A stretch of DNA of 64,000 bases. It comes from Pseudomonas sp. 8Z (GTDB lineage Bacteria; Pseudomonadota; Gammaproteobacteria; Pseudomonadales; Pseudomonadaceae). How positions within the stretch are numbered: the first letter of the stretch is position 1; each line of letters starts with the position of its first letter. Location: assembly GCF_902506535.1 (NCBI RefSeq), contig NZ_LR733827.1, positions 1,392,200 to 1,456,199 on the forward strand, given 5' to 3'. Below, piece after piece: positions 52,450-60,276 of the stretch. The translations under genes were made by a program, and so were the position numbers. The notes under the pieces were generated by a model. It was not told the origin of the DNA. It worked only from the letters and a program-made list of their open reading frames with translations, and ran no database searches.

Positions 52450-52464
52450 GCACCGTCCTGGCGC
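52450..52464. promoter_or_regulatory. NtrC-like site upstream of the dioxygenase operon
   Basis: GCACCGTCCTGGCGC, 10 of 12 conserved positions of GCACCA-NNN-TGGTGC. About 120 bases upstream of the estimated start, a typical enhancer position for sigma-54 promoters. Confidence 0.55.
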
Positions 52465-52526
52465 TCGCCCGCACCAAAGCAAAACCGCGCCAGTTATGAC
52501 TGATGAGTCAGGCGCGGGCCCTTTCA

Positions 52527-53054
52527 TCAACCCAAGCGGTGATAGGCACGGCGGAAGTACACCAGGCCGCTTTCAGCCGCGCCGTTGCGAATGGCGATCA
52601 CCTCGCAATAGAGCACGTCGTGGGTGCCCACCAGGCTGGCATCACGCACCCGGCAATCGAACGACACCAGCGCCTCATCGAGCATCGGCGAGCCGCTCAG
52701 GCCAACGCTCCAGGCCGCTGCGGCAAAGCGCTCGGCCATCGGCGTCTTGCCACCGAACAAGTTGGACAGGCCGTCCTGCCCGGCGGCCAGCACGTTCACG
52801 CACAGCACCCGGTTACGCTCGAAAGCCTGATACACCGAGGCGCCACGGTTGAGGCAAACCAGCAGTGTCGGCGGCTCATCGGTGACGCTGCACACCGCCG
52901 AGGCGGTGAAGCCCGCGCGCCCGGCAGGGCCGTCGGTGGTAATCACGTTGACCGCCGCACCCAGGCGCGACATGGCCTCGCGATAGTCCTGCTTGAGTAC
53001 GGTCTGGCAGGCCAGCACATCAGGGCTGAACGAAGAAGATGAAGTCAGCATCAT
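52527..53054 (-). CDS. rutF: Flavin reductase RutF
   Basis: 175-residue NAD(P)H:FMN reductase that supplies reduced flavin to RutA. The flavin reductase-like domain runs from YREAMSRLGAAVNVITTDGPAGRAGFTASAV (52896-52988) to VGTHDVLYCEVIAI, with the conserved FDCRV and GTHDV. Last gene of the rut operon. Start at 53054; alternative Met one codon later. Confidence 0.9.
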   Translation of the reverse strand: MMLTSSSSFSPDVLACQTVLKQDYREAMSRLGAAVNVITTDGPAGRAGFTASAVCSVTDEPPTLLVCLNRGASVYQAFERNRVLCVNVLAAGQDGLSNLFGGKTPMAERFAAAAWSVGLSGSPMLDEALVSFDCRVRDASLVGTHDVLYCEVIAIRNGAAESGLVYFRRAYHRLG

Positions 53055-53091
53055 GGTGGATACCCTCTGCCTCCTGACGAGGCGTGACGGT

Positions 53092-53679
53092 TCAAAGCAA
53101 TTGGCAGGCGTCGTCGAAGCTCAGGCGCGGCAGACGCTCGTAGAGTTTTTCCGGGTTGCCGTGACCGAGATTGATCAGCAGATTGCTGGCCCAGGTGCTG
53201 CCGCTGAAGAAGACTTCATCGAGCAGCGCAGCGTTGAAGCCGGACATCGGCCCGCAGTCGAGGCCCAGCGCCCGCGCCGCCATGATCAGGTAAGCCGCCT
53301 GCATGGAACTGTTGCGCAGCGCGGTCTGCTCGGCGAACGCCGGGCTGGAGGTGAACCAACTGCGCGCATCGGCATGCGGGAACAACTCCGGCAGTTTTTC
53401 GTAGAAGGCCTTGTCGTAGGCGACGATCACCGTCACCGGCGCGCTCATGGTTTTCTCCAGGTTGCCGGACGACAGGCACGGCTTGAGCTTCGCCTTCGCC
53501 TCGGGCGTGCGCAGAAAAACCAAGCGTGCAGGCGAGCAGTTGGCCGAGGTTGGCCCCATCCGCACCAGGTCGTAGAGCTGGCGCAGCGCGTCATCGCTGA
53601 CCGGCTGATCGAGCCAGGCGTTGTGGGTGCGCGCATCGATGAACAATTGATCGAAGGCAGAAGGGTCGAGCGTCATCAT
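53092..53679 (-). CDS. rutE: Malonic semialdehyde reductase RutE
   Basis: 195-residue nitroreductase-fold protein. FDQLFIDARTHNAWLDQPV then LYDLVRMGPTSANCSPARLVFL and ALGLDCGPMSGF are conserved RutE features. It reduces malonic semialdehyde to 3-hydroxypropionate in the Rut pathway. Its first ATG (53679) overlaps the rutD stop; a second ATG at 53676 is possible. Confidence 0.93.
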   Translation of the reverse strand: MMTLDPSAFDQLFIDARTHNAWLDQPVSDDALRQLYDLVRMGPTSANCSPARLVFLRTPEAKAKLKPCLSSGNLEKTMSAPVTVIVAYDKAFYEKLPELFPHADARSWFTSSPAFAEQTALRNSSMQAAYLIMAARALGLDCGPMSGFNAALLDEVFFSGSTWASNLLINLGHGNPEKLYERLPRLSFDDACQLL

Positions 53680-54476
53680 CTATCTCCAGAAATCTCAGGG
53701 GCCGGGGCCAGCAGGAAGGCCAGTAGCTCGGCGTCGAATTGGGCGTGCTCGGTGATGTTGCAGGCGTGCCCGCCAAAATCGCGCAGACTCAGCCGCGCAT
53801 TGGGCAGGCCTGCTGCCAACTGGCGCGATTGCGTCCAGGGCACCAGCACGTCATCACGGCTGGCCATGACCAGAGTTGCGCAGCCGATACGCGGCAACTG
53901 CGCGAGGATGTCGAAGGCACGCAGCGCCGCGATACGCCGCAGCGTGTTGGCCTCACCGGGAAAATGCGCCAGCGCATGCTCAAGCTCGCGCTGCACGCGC
54001 GCCTCGTTCTCCAGCAGCCACACCGGCGGGTAGAGAAAGATCGGCTGCGCCGCGACATAGGCTGCCGCGCCGCTGCACTTGAGCAGCTCGATACGCGCCT
54101 CGAAGCAGCGCGCGCTGTGCGAGTTGGGCGTCGCCCAGGCATTGATCGGCACCAGGCGGCGAATCAGCTCGGGGCGTTGCAACGCCACTTGCAGGCCGAC
54201 CAGGCCGCCAAGGGCATGCCCGACGAAGTCGCAATGCTCGATGCCCAGCTCATCGACCAGCGCCAGCACATCCTCGGCCATATCGGCGATGCTGTAGCCG
54301 TCGGGCAGCTCGGCGGGGCTACGCCCGGTGCCGCGCTGGTCATAGCTGATGACGCGAAAATGCTCGCTCAGCGCAGGCAGGTTAGGCGCCCAGTAAGCGC
54401 CCGAACCGCCAAGCCCGGACGACAGCAACAGCGTGGGCGCGCCCGCATCCTGGCGCCCATGAATCTCGTAATGCAT
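53676..54476 (-). CDS. rutD: Aminoacrylate hydrolase RutD (alpha/beta hydrolase fold)
   Basis: 266 residues. LLLSSGLGGSGAYWAPNLPAL, VISYDQRGTGRS and VGHALGGLVGLQVAL are as in E. coli RutD. As in that protein the nucleophile-elbow Ser of normal hydrolases is replaced (G-H-A-L-G). C-terminal GGHACNITEHAQ. It speeds the breakdown of aminoacrylate to malonic semialdehyde. Followed by rutE with an overlap. Confidence 0.94.
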   Translation of the reverse strand: MHYEIHGRQDAGAPTLLLSSGLGGSGAYWAPNLPALSEHFRVISYDQRGTGRSPAELPDGYSIADMAEDVLALVDELGIEHCDFVGHALGGLVGLQVALQRPELIRRLVPINAWATPNSHSARCFEARIELLKCSGAAAYVAAQPIFLYPPVWLLENEARVQRELEHALAHFPGEANTLRRIAALRAFDILAQLPRIGCATLVMASRDDVLVPWTQSRQLAAGLPNARLSLRDFGGHACNITEHAQFDAELLAFLLAPAPEISGDR

Positions 54477-54530
54477 ACGAACCTCCGAGGCGCGCCCTCG
54501 CCTGGCGGGCGAAGGCTGCGCCTGCGCGCG

Positions 54531-54914
54531 TCAGCCAACGTGAGCGATGCTGGCGATCTCGACCAGCGCATCGGGCTTCACCAGGCCGCACTGGATGCAG
54601 TAGCGCGCGGGCTTCTCGCCGGGGAAATACTCGGCGTAGACGGCATTGATGGCCGCGTAGTTGGCCCAGTCGGTAATCATGATCATGTTGAAGGTCACGT
54701 CATCCATAGTGCCGCCCGCCTCCTCGACGACACCCTTGATGGTTTCCAGCACATGGCGCGCCTGCGCGGCGGCATCGCCGACATGCACCACGTTGTTGTC
54801 CTTGTCGAACGGCAGGGTGCCGGAGACATAGAGCACGCCATCGGCCAGCGAGCCGGGGACGAACGGTGCGATGGGTTTAGCGGTTCCAGCGGGGATTACG
54901 GATTGTTTGGGCAT
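54531..54914 (-). CDS. rutC: RidA family protein RutC
   Basis: 127-residue RidA/YjgF-fold trimeric protein. VIPAGTAKPIAPFVPGSLADGVLYVSGTLPFDK at the N-terminus (54804-54902) and the C-terminal ARYCIQCGLVKPDALVEIASIAHVG (54534-54608) with the conserved Arg. It converts the Rut pathway's peroxy/aminoacrylate intermediate. The start is at 54914; the longer frame upstream overlaps the rutB-rutC gap. Confidence 0.94.
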   Translation of the reverse strand: MPKQSVIPAGTAKPIAPFVPGSLADGVLYVSGTLPFDKDNNVVHVGDAAAQARHVLETIKGVVEEAGGTMDDVTFNMIMITDWANYAAINAVYAEYFPGEKPARYCIQCGLVKPDALVEIASIAHVG

Positions 54915-54953
54915 GGCAAGGCATCCTAGTTTTCTAATTGGGGTCAAGCGAGT

Positions 54954-55679
54954 TCAAGCGCTGTGCAGCGCGCTACAAAAGGCATCCACCGAGGACACCC
55001 AGCCGAAGAAGGTTTCGATGTTGAACAGCGCAGCCTCGTGCGCCGCACGCGGCCCGGCCTGATGGCAGGCGTCTTCGAGCACCACGCCGAAGTATTCGAG
55101 GAAGAAGCCATCACGCAGCGTGGACTCCACGCAGACATTGGTGGCGATGCCGGTGAACACCAGATTGCGAATGCCACGGGCGCGCAAGGTGCTGTCCAGC
55201 GGCGTGTTGAAGAAGCCGCTGTAGCGCGACTTGGGCATGACGATATCGCCAGGCTCGGGCTTGAGCTGATCGACCAGGTCATAGTCCCAGGTGCCCTTGG
55301 CCAGCAGCGTGCCCTGCAACTGCGGATTGCGACGCATGGTCTTGAGCGCGTTGGATTTGTACCAGTTGGGCGAGCCCGGCCCACCGGCCTCAACGTAGTC
55401 CTTGTCCCAGCCATTCTGGAAGAAAATCACCTGAATACCGGCGGCACGCGCCGCCGCAATAGCCACCTGGATGCGCTCGATCACCGGCCCGGTGGCGCTG
55501 ACGTCGAAGCCCGCCTTGTCCAGATAACCGCCGAGGGTGGAATAGGCGTTTTGCATATCCACCACGATCAGCGCCGTCTCACTCGGGCGCAACTGCAATG
55601 CCTCGGGGCGCGCCGACAGAATCACCGCCGCCCCATCAGTGCTGGCCGCGGCATAACCGGCCACAGTCATCTCGCTCAT
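54954..55679 (-). CDS. rutB: Ureidoacrylate amidohydrolase RutB
   Basis: 241-residue isochorismatase-like hydrolase. Catalytic Asp in ALIVVDMQNAY near residue 41, Lys in GTWDYDLVDQLK...PKSRYSGFFNT near 135-150, Cys in TGIATNVCVESTLRDGFF near 180. It cleaves (peroxy)ureidoacrylate to aminoacrylate and carbamate. Its start overlaps the rutA stop by one base (TGATG). Confidence 0.95.
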   Translation of the reverse strand: MSEMTVAGYAAASTDGAAVILSARPEALQLRPSETALIVVDMQNAYSTLGGYLDKAGFDVSATGPVIERIQVAIAAARAAGIQVIFFQNGWDKDYVEAGGPGSPNWYKSNALKTMRRNPQLQGTLLAKGTWDYDLVDQLKPEPGDIVMPKSRYSGFFNTPLDSTLRARGIRNLVFTGIATNVCVESTLRDGFFLEYFGVVLEDACHQAGPRAAHEAALFNIETFFGWVSSVDAFCSALHSA

Positions 55680-56767
55680 CAGGCGCTCTCCTTCACCGCA
55701 TCGATATGGCGGCGGCTTTTCATCAGCGGCTGGATACGCTTGCCGAACTGCTCGACGCCTTCGATAAAGTCGTCGAAGGTCAGCATCGCGCCTTCGGTGC
55801 CCGGCACCTCGGCCACTTCGTCGAGCATCCGCGCCACCTGCTCATAGGAGCCAACCAGGGTGCCCATGTTGATATTCACCGCCGAGGTCGGGTCGGACAT
55901 CTGCCGCACATTGGTGTCGCTGCCGGAACGGGTGTCGACAGCCGCCTGCTCACCCAGCCACTTGAGCGCCTCGGTATCGGCACCGGCCTTGTAGTGCTCC
56001 CACTTGGCCCGCGCGGCCTCTTCGGTTTCATCGGCAATCACCATGAACAGCACGCAGGAGGTGACGTGGCGCCCGGTCTTCTCGGTGGCGGCCAGCAAGC
56101 GCTCGGTCGCCGGGGCGAAGGCCTTGGGCGTGTTCACGCCTTTGCCGAAGCAGAAGTTGTAGTCGGCGTACTGCGCCGAGAAGGCCATACCGGCATCGGA
56201 AGAACCGGCGCAGATGATCTTCATATCGGCCTGCGGAATCGGGCTGACGCGGCAGTCTTCCATCTGGAAATACTCGCCCTTCAGATCGCTATGGCCGGTG
56301 GCCCACAAATCGCGCAGCACCTGAGCGTACTCGCCGAGGTACTCGTAGCGGGTGGAGAAAAACTCATCGCCCGGCCACATGCCCATCTGCGAATACTCCG
56401 GGCGCTGCCAGCCGGTAACCAGGTTGACGCCAAAGCGACCACCGGAAATGGAATCGATGGTCGAGGCCATGCGCGCAACAATGGCTGGCGGCAGAGTCAG
56501 GGTCGCCGCCGTGGCAAAAAGCTGAATGCGACTGGTGACAGCGGCCAGACCTGCCATCAAGGTGAAAGACTCCAGGTTGTGCTCCCAGAACTCGGTCTTC
56601 CCGCCAAAGCCACGCAGCTTGATCATCGACAGCGCGAAGTCGAAACCGTAGTGCTCGGCGCGCTGCACGATGCGCTTGTTGAGCTCGAAGGTCGGCATGT
56701 ACTGCGGGGCATTTTCCGAAATCAGCCAGCCGTTGTTGCCAATGGGAATAAAGATTCCAATATTCAT
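55679..56767 (-). CDS. rutA: Pyrimidine oxygenase RutA
   Basis: 362-residue FMN-dependent monooxygenase of the luciferase-like family that opens the uracil ring. MNIGIFIPIGNNGWLISENAPQYMPTF is the RutA start (56687-56767); further HYGFDFALSMIKLRGFGGKTEFWEHNLESF and RFGVNLVTGWQRPEYSQMG are typical. First gene of the rut operon; the start at 56767 is taken because the frame upstream contains the promoter. Its likely flavin supplier is RutF at the operon end. Confidence 0.96.
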   Translation of the reverse strand: MNIGIFIPIGNNGWLISENAPQYMPTFELNKRIVQRAEHYGFDFALSMIKLRGFGGKTEFWEHNLESFTLMAGLAAVTSRIQLFATAATLTLPPAIVARMASTIDSISGGRFGVNLVTGWQRPEYSQMGMWPGDEFFSTRYEYLGEYAQVLRDLWATGHSDLKGEYFQMEDCRVSPIPQADMKIICAGSSDAGMAFSAQYADYNFCFGKGVNTPKAFAPATERLLAATEKTGRHVTSCVLFMVIADETEEAARAKWEHYKAGADTEALKWLGEQAAVDTRSGSDTNVRQMSDPTSAVNINMGTLVGSYEQVARMLDEVAEVPGTEGAMLTFDDFIEGVEQFGKRIQPLMKSRRHIDAVKESA

Positions 56768-56850
56768 GATGACTCCAATTTCTACGCATTTCGCAAAAAA
56801 TGCCGACACATTGCCGACACGTTTATTCAAACCTCACTGAAATACGCTGA

Positions 56851-56866
56851 GCATGGAGCGTGCCAA
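56851..56866 (-). promoter_or_regulatory. Sigma-54 (-24/-12) promoter of the rut operon
   Basis: Minus-strand reading TTGGCACGCTCCATGC; matches TGGCAC-N5-TTGC with one mismatch (GG and GC ten bases apart). Estimated start at about 56839, about 72 bases before rutA. Confidence 0.8.
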
Positions 56867-56919
56867 GAATGCAAAGTGCTTAGGAATCAGGCGCTTGCAG
56901 AAAAACTCAGAATTAGAGC

Positions 56920-56933
56920 AGACCATTTGGTCT
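56920..56933. promoter_or_regulatory. RutR operator between rutA and rutR
   Basis: AGACCATTTGGTCT, a perfect palindrome containing the RutR core GACCA-NN-TGGTC. It lies about 85 bases upstream of the estimated rutA transcription start and about 130 bases ahead of the rutR start. Confidence 0.85.
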
Positions 56934-56941
56934 AACCTAGA

Positions 56942-56956
56942 GCACCTAGTTTGTGC
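56942..56956. promoter_or_regulatory. NtrC-like site upstream of rutA
   Basis: GCACCTAGTTTGTGC, 10 of 12 conserved positions of GCACCA-NNN-TGGTGC, about 110 bases upstream of the estimated start. A second palindrome, GTGCACCGTGCAC, overlaps its right end. Confidence 0.55.
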
Positions 56957-57059
56957 ACCGTGCACGACAACGAGGCAGCCATGCCCCACGCGGCCAATAC
57001 ACTGGCAGCCGGGGCTGGCTCCAGCTAAGGTGGCGCCCTGCGTCAGCCGAGGAATGCTC

Positions 57060-57758
57060 ATGAGCCCATCCGCGCCACCTGCCAACAAGGCCCGCCCAGC
57101 GGTCAAGCCGAAGACGCCGCGCGCCCCCAGCGCAGCCACCCTGGCGCGCCGTGAACGACAGATGGAAAGCAAGCGCGCAGCGATCAGTGAGGCAGCCATC
57201 GCGCTGTTCTCGCAGTTCGGCCTGCATGGCGTGAGCATCGACCAGATCGCCGCACGCGCCGACGTCTCCAAGACCAACCTGCTGTACTACTTCCCCAGCA
57301 AGGAAGAGTTGTACCTGCATGTACTCAAGCAGCTCCTGGGCGTCTGGCTGGCGCCGCTGCGAGCCCTGAGCGTGGAGATGGAGCCGCTGGCGGCCATCCG
57401 CGAGTACATCCGCCTGAAGCTGGAACTGTCGCGTGACCATCCCGCCGCCTCGCGCCTGTTCTGCCTGGAAATCATCCAGGGCGCGCCTTTGCTGCGCGGC
57501 GAGCTGGAACACGAACTGCGCGATCTGGTACAGGAAAAACACGCGATGATCGCGCGCTGGGTCGCGCAAGGTAGCCTGGCAGCCATCGACCCGTACCACC
57601 TGATCTTTACCCTATGGGCGACCACACAGCACTACGCCGACTTCCGCGTGCAGATCGAGTCGATCACCGGCCGCACGCTGGAAGACCCCGCGTTCTTTCA
57701 GCAAGTGCTAGAGAGCCTGCAGACCATGCTGCTCGACGGCATTCGCCCGCGACACTGA
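57060..57758 (+). CDS. rutR: TetR family transcriptional regulator RutR
   Basis: 232 residues. TetR DNA-binding helix-turn-helix: AISEAAIALFSQFGLHGVSIDQIAARADVSKTNLLYYFPSKEELYLHVLKQLL (57180-57338), as in E. coli RutR. The C-terminal ligand domain has LRALSVEMEPLAAIREYIRLKLELSRDHPAASRLF. RutR binds uracil and thymine and releases its operator; it represses the rut operon in E. coli. It is divergent from rutA with the shared operator region in between. ATG at 57060 chosen for a basic N-terminal arm; the ATG at 56853 would put the operator inside the gene. Confidence 0.93.
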   Translation: MSPSAPPANKARPAVKPKTPRAPSAATLARRERQMESKRAAISEAAIALFSQFGLHGVSIDQIAARADVSKTNLLYYFPSKEELYLHVLKQLLGVWLAPLRALSVEMEPLAAIREYIRLKLELSRDHPAASRLFCLEIIQGAPLLRGELEHELRDLVQEKHAMIARWVAQGSLAAIDPYHLIFTLWATTQHYADFRVQIESITGRTLEDPAFFQQVLESLQTMLLDGIRPRH

Positions 57759-57771
57759 ACCACCCCACTCA

Positions 57772-57895
57772 ACCGGGTGGATGACGCTTTTTCATCAACC
57801 ACAACACAAACGCCATGGCCCGTATACCAGCGCCACCAGCTCGCTATCGCGCCTCTCAACCGTAGGGTGGATGACGCTTTTTTCATCCACCACAG
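57772..57895. repeat. REP-like palindromes (GTAGGGTGGATGACGC family)
   Basis: CCGGGTGGATGACGCTTTTT then ATCAACC, followed by GTAGGGTGGATGACGCTTTT then TTCATCCACC, in direct orientation about 90 bases apart. They lie between the convergent rutR and NYN-protein genes. Confidence 0.75.
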
Positions 57896-57941
57896 AGCAA
57901 ACGCCACAGCTCTTATGCAAGCGCCACCAGCCTGATAGCGT

Positions 57942-58421
57942 TCAGTGATTTCTCAGCAGCAACTCACCCTCGATGGGCACGTACAGGCTGGCGGCGCGAA
58001 TCAGCGACTGCGCGGTAAGCCCCGGCACACCAAAAGCGATGGCACTGGCACCACGACTGCGCACCCGTTCGAGCAACAGATCGAAGTCACCATCGCCCGA
58101 AGCCAACACGATTTCGTCGACCCGCTCGGCAGCATCGAGCACATCGATAGTGATGCCCACGTCCCAATCGCCCTTGGCCGAACCATCGCTGCGCTGGATA
58201 TAAGGCTTGAGCTTCACGGTAAAACCGAGCTTGCGCAGAATCTGCTGGAACTGCTGCTGCTTGGCATCACCACGGTCGATAGCGTATGCGTAAGCCTCGA
58301 CAATCACCCCACGGCGGCTGACCTCGGCCCACAGCACGCTGTAATCGAAGTGACAGCCATAGACCTGGCGCACCGTGTAATAGAGGTTCTGCACATCGGC
58401 GAATACGGCGATCTTCTTCAC
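57942..58421 (-). CDS. NYN domain protein (LabA/DUF88 type)
   Basis: 159-residue protein of the NYN (PIN-like) nuclease family. Acidic positions: Asp in AVFADVQNLYYT near 9, Asp in GDWDVGITIDVLDAA near 90, Asp in LASGDGDFDLLL near 113. DUF88/LabA proteins cut or process RNA or act as regulators; the target is unknown. Intact, unlike the remnant at 29586. Confidence 0.9.
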   Translation of the reverse strand: MKKIAVFADVQNLYYTVRQVYGCHFDYSVLWAEVSRRGVIVEAYAYAIDRGDAKQQQFQQILRKLGFTVKLKPYIQRSDGSAKGDWDVGITIDVLDAAERVDEIVLASGDGDFDLLLERVRSRGASAIAFGVPGLTAQSLIRAASLYVPIEGELLLRNH

Positions 58422-58635
58422 CGGGAGTCCTCATGGGCAACGAAGGCGCCAGTATGCCAGAGCCGCGCGCAGGATGCGGCCAAGGCTGGCCGCCCCGCGT
58501 GCCAGCCCCTATCCTAGACAGCATGACGCCACGTTCAGGCCTGCTGTTTTAGCGTCGCTCAGCAGCCTCCTTACGCCCTCGACTGCCCTGGCGAACGGCC
58601 ACAGAGCCCGCGCCACAACTTTTGGTGACCTGCCG

Positions 58636-59289
58636 ATGACTCCGCTGTCCGTCCTACGCGACGCCTGGTATTTCTCCCGCAACAACCTGCTGGCCATCGC
58701 CAGCTTGACCCTGCCTTTGCTGGTGCTCGAAGCCACCGCCCAGGTGCTGCTGGCCGCCCAGCTCGGCGCGGGCGCCAACCCGGCCTACGGCATTTTGCTC
58801 GGCATCCTGTTCTACCCACTGTATGCCGGGCCGCTGATTCTCTTTCTGCACGCACGCAGCAACGGGCAAGCGCCCGGCAACGCCCAGTTGCTCGCTGCCG
58901 GTTTGCAACTGTGGCCGCGCTTCGCCCTGCTGGCCGGCATCAGCACCCTGGCGATCATGCTCGGCCTGTCACTGATGATCGTACCGGGCATCTGGGTAAT
59001 GGTGCGCCTGGCCTTCGCCGAGCTGGTTCTGGTGCTGCATCAGGAAACGCCGCTACGCGCTCTGCAGGCCAGCGTGACAATGACCGCAGGGCGCTTCTGG
59101 CCGGTGCTGACCTGCCTGCTCAGCGTACTGGCGCCGCTGTGGTTACTGGACGCCTTGACGACGCCCCCACCGAGCCAAACCCTGCTCTGGGTGATACAAC
59201 AAAGCGTCAGCGGTTTCCTCCAGCTATTCGCCCTAATCGTGCTGTTTCGCCTGTTTATGCTGTTTGAGACGCAGCAGAACCGGGCTTAG
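58636..59289 (+). CDS. YciC-like (UPF0259) membrane protein
   Basis: 217 residues with about six hydrophobic segments; MTPLSVLRDAWYFSRNNLLAIASLTLPLLVLEA at the start (58636-58734) and LIVPGIWVMVRLAFAELVLV-like later. YciC-family proteins are inner-membrane proteins of unknown role. ATG at 58636; the longer upstream frame has no hydrophobic content. Confidence 0.8.
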   Translation: MTPLSVLRDAWYFSRNNLLAIASLTLPLLVLEATAQVLLAAQLGAGANPAYGILLGILFYPLYAGPLILFLHARSNGQAPGNAQLLAAGLQLWPRFALLAGISTLAIMLGLSLMIVPGIWVMVRLAFAELVLVLHQETPLRALQASVTMTAGRFWPVLTCLLSVLAPLWLLDALTTPPPSQTLLWVIQQSVSGFLQLFALIVLFRLFMLFETQQNRA

Positions 59290-59542
59290 GTGTAATGCTG
59301 TTTGCTTAGACGGGGCAGCATTGCGAAGCACAGGGCAAAGAGGAGCAGGTTTATTAACCCGCATCACAGGCATGCAAAAAATAAATCTGTCATTTCATGC
59401 CACCTCTTCACCGTCACCTTTCACCCCTACATCGACTTACGAGAGCATTCCATTCACACCATGCGGATAAGCAACCTTTGCGTTGATGGGTTTGCCCAAG
59501 ACGTTCAGGTAGTGCGTGGAGGCAGCGTCGAGCCCTAGAGCG
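59290..59542. other. Intergenic region, no supported gene
   Basis: About 250 bases between the YciC-like gene and the 3' end of the HxlR gene. Base composition falls here; this looks like the left edge of an accessory segment that runs to the right end of the window. Confidence 0.5.
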
Positions 59543-60040
59543 TTACGTACGGCCATCCACAGTGGATGACGCCCCATCTTTGGCCCGCAGGTTGCTAAAT
59601 GCAGAGTGGGCCGGACGTGGCGCACCTAAATGTAAGTGCCGTAACTCATCCATTAAGGCACTCCAAAGCCAAGGGCCACCCTTTTCCAGCACCTCCGCAC
59701 GCAGAGACGCCTCCTTACTCGGATGCGTGTGCCTGACGCCCCAAGCAGCCATATGCGCTACTAAAGGTACAAGCTGTATTGCTGCTTCCGTGAGGCTGTA
59801 GATTCCCTTCTGCTGATGGTTCGGATCCGGTGACTTCGTCAATAGGCCACACGCGGTCAGATTCTTAAGTCGGCTTGCGAGGATGTTCGTGGCAATACCT
59901 TCTGGGTTTTGCTCCAGCAGTGCGCCGTAACTGCGTCTGTTCTCGAACATGACATCGCGGATAACAATCAGGCTCCATCGATCGCCAATCTGTTCAAGCG
60001 TCAGGTTGATCGGGCAGCCCGACCGTCTTGTTTGCTGCAC
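59543..60040 (-). CDS. HxlR family transcriptional regulator
   Basis: 165 residues. Winged helix with the HxlR pattern: CPINLTLEQIGDRWSLIVIRDVMFENRRSYGALLEQNPEGIATNILASRL (59864-60013). The C-terminal extension (KHLHLGAP-type, positions 59543-59640) is specific to this protein. HxlR members respond to aldehydes, electrophiles or redox state through a cysteine, here Cys9. It is divergent from the hydrolase operon and two palindromes lie between. Confidence 0.88.
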   Translation of the reverse strand: MQQTRRSGCPINLTLEQIGDRWSLIVIRDVMFENRRSYGALLEQNPEGIATNILASRLKNLTACGLLTKSPDPNHQQKGIYSLTEAAIQLVPLVAHMAAWGVRHTHPSKEASLRAEVLEKGGPWLWSALMDELRHLHLGAPRPAHSAFSNLRAKDGASSTVDGRT

Positions 60041-60063
60041 AGCAAATCTCCTTCAGATTTATA

Positions 60064-60078
60064 CTTGCATTATGCAAG
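60064..60078. promoter_or_regulatory. HxlR operator candidate 1
   Basis: CTTGCATTATGCAAG, a perfect palindrome, 24 bases upstream of the HxlR start. Confidence 0.7.
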
Positions 60079-60099
60079 CGGTAGGATTACGATTTCAAC

Positions 60100-60118
60100 C
60101 GCTTGCACTATGCAAGCG
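60100..60118. promoter_or_regulatory. HxlR operator candidate 2
   Basis: CGCTTGCACTATGCAAGCG, same core as site 1, its centre 38 bases away. Two phased copies suggest cooperative binding between the HxlR gene and the hydrolase operon. Confidence 0.7.
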
Positions 60119-60276
60119 TAAATTACGCTTCGGAGCATCACTTATAGATTGATGCCCCTGGCTGGTGATCGCGATCACTCTGAACGCTTGCTAGGGCGAC
60201 ATTGGCGACTCTCAAGACGAGTTGGCCTGTTGAAAACACTTACCCCTGTAATCACAAGAACTGCTTGGAAAACACT

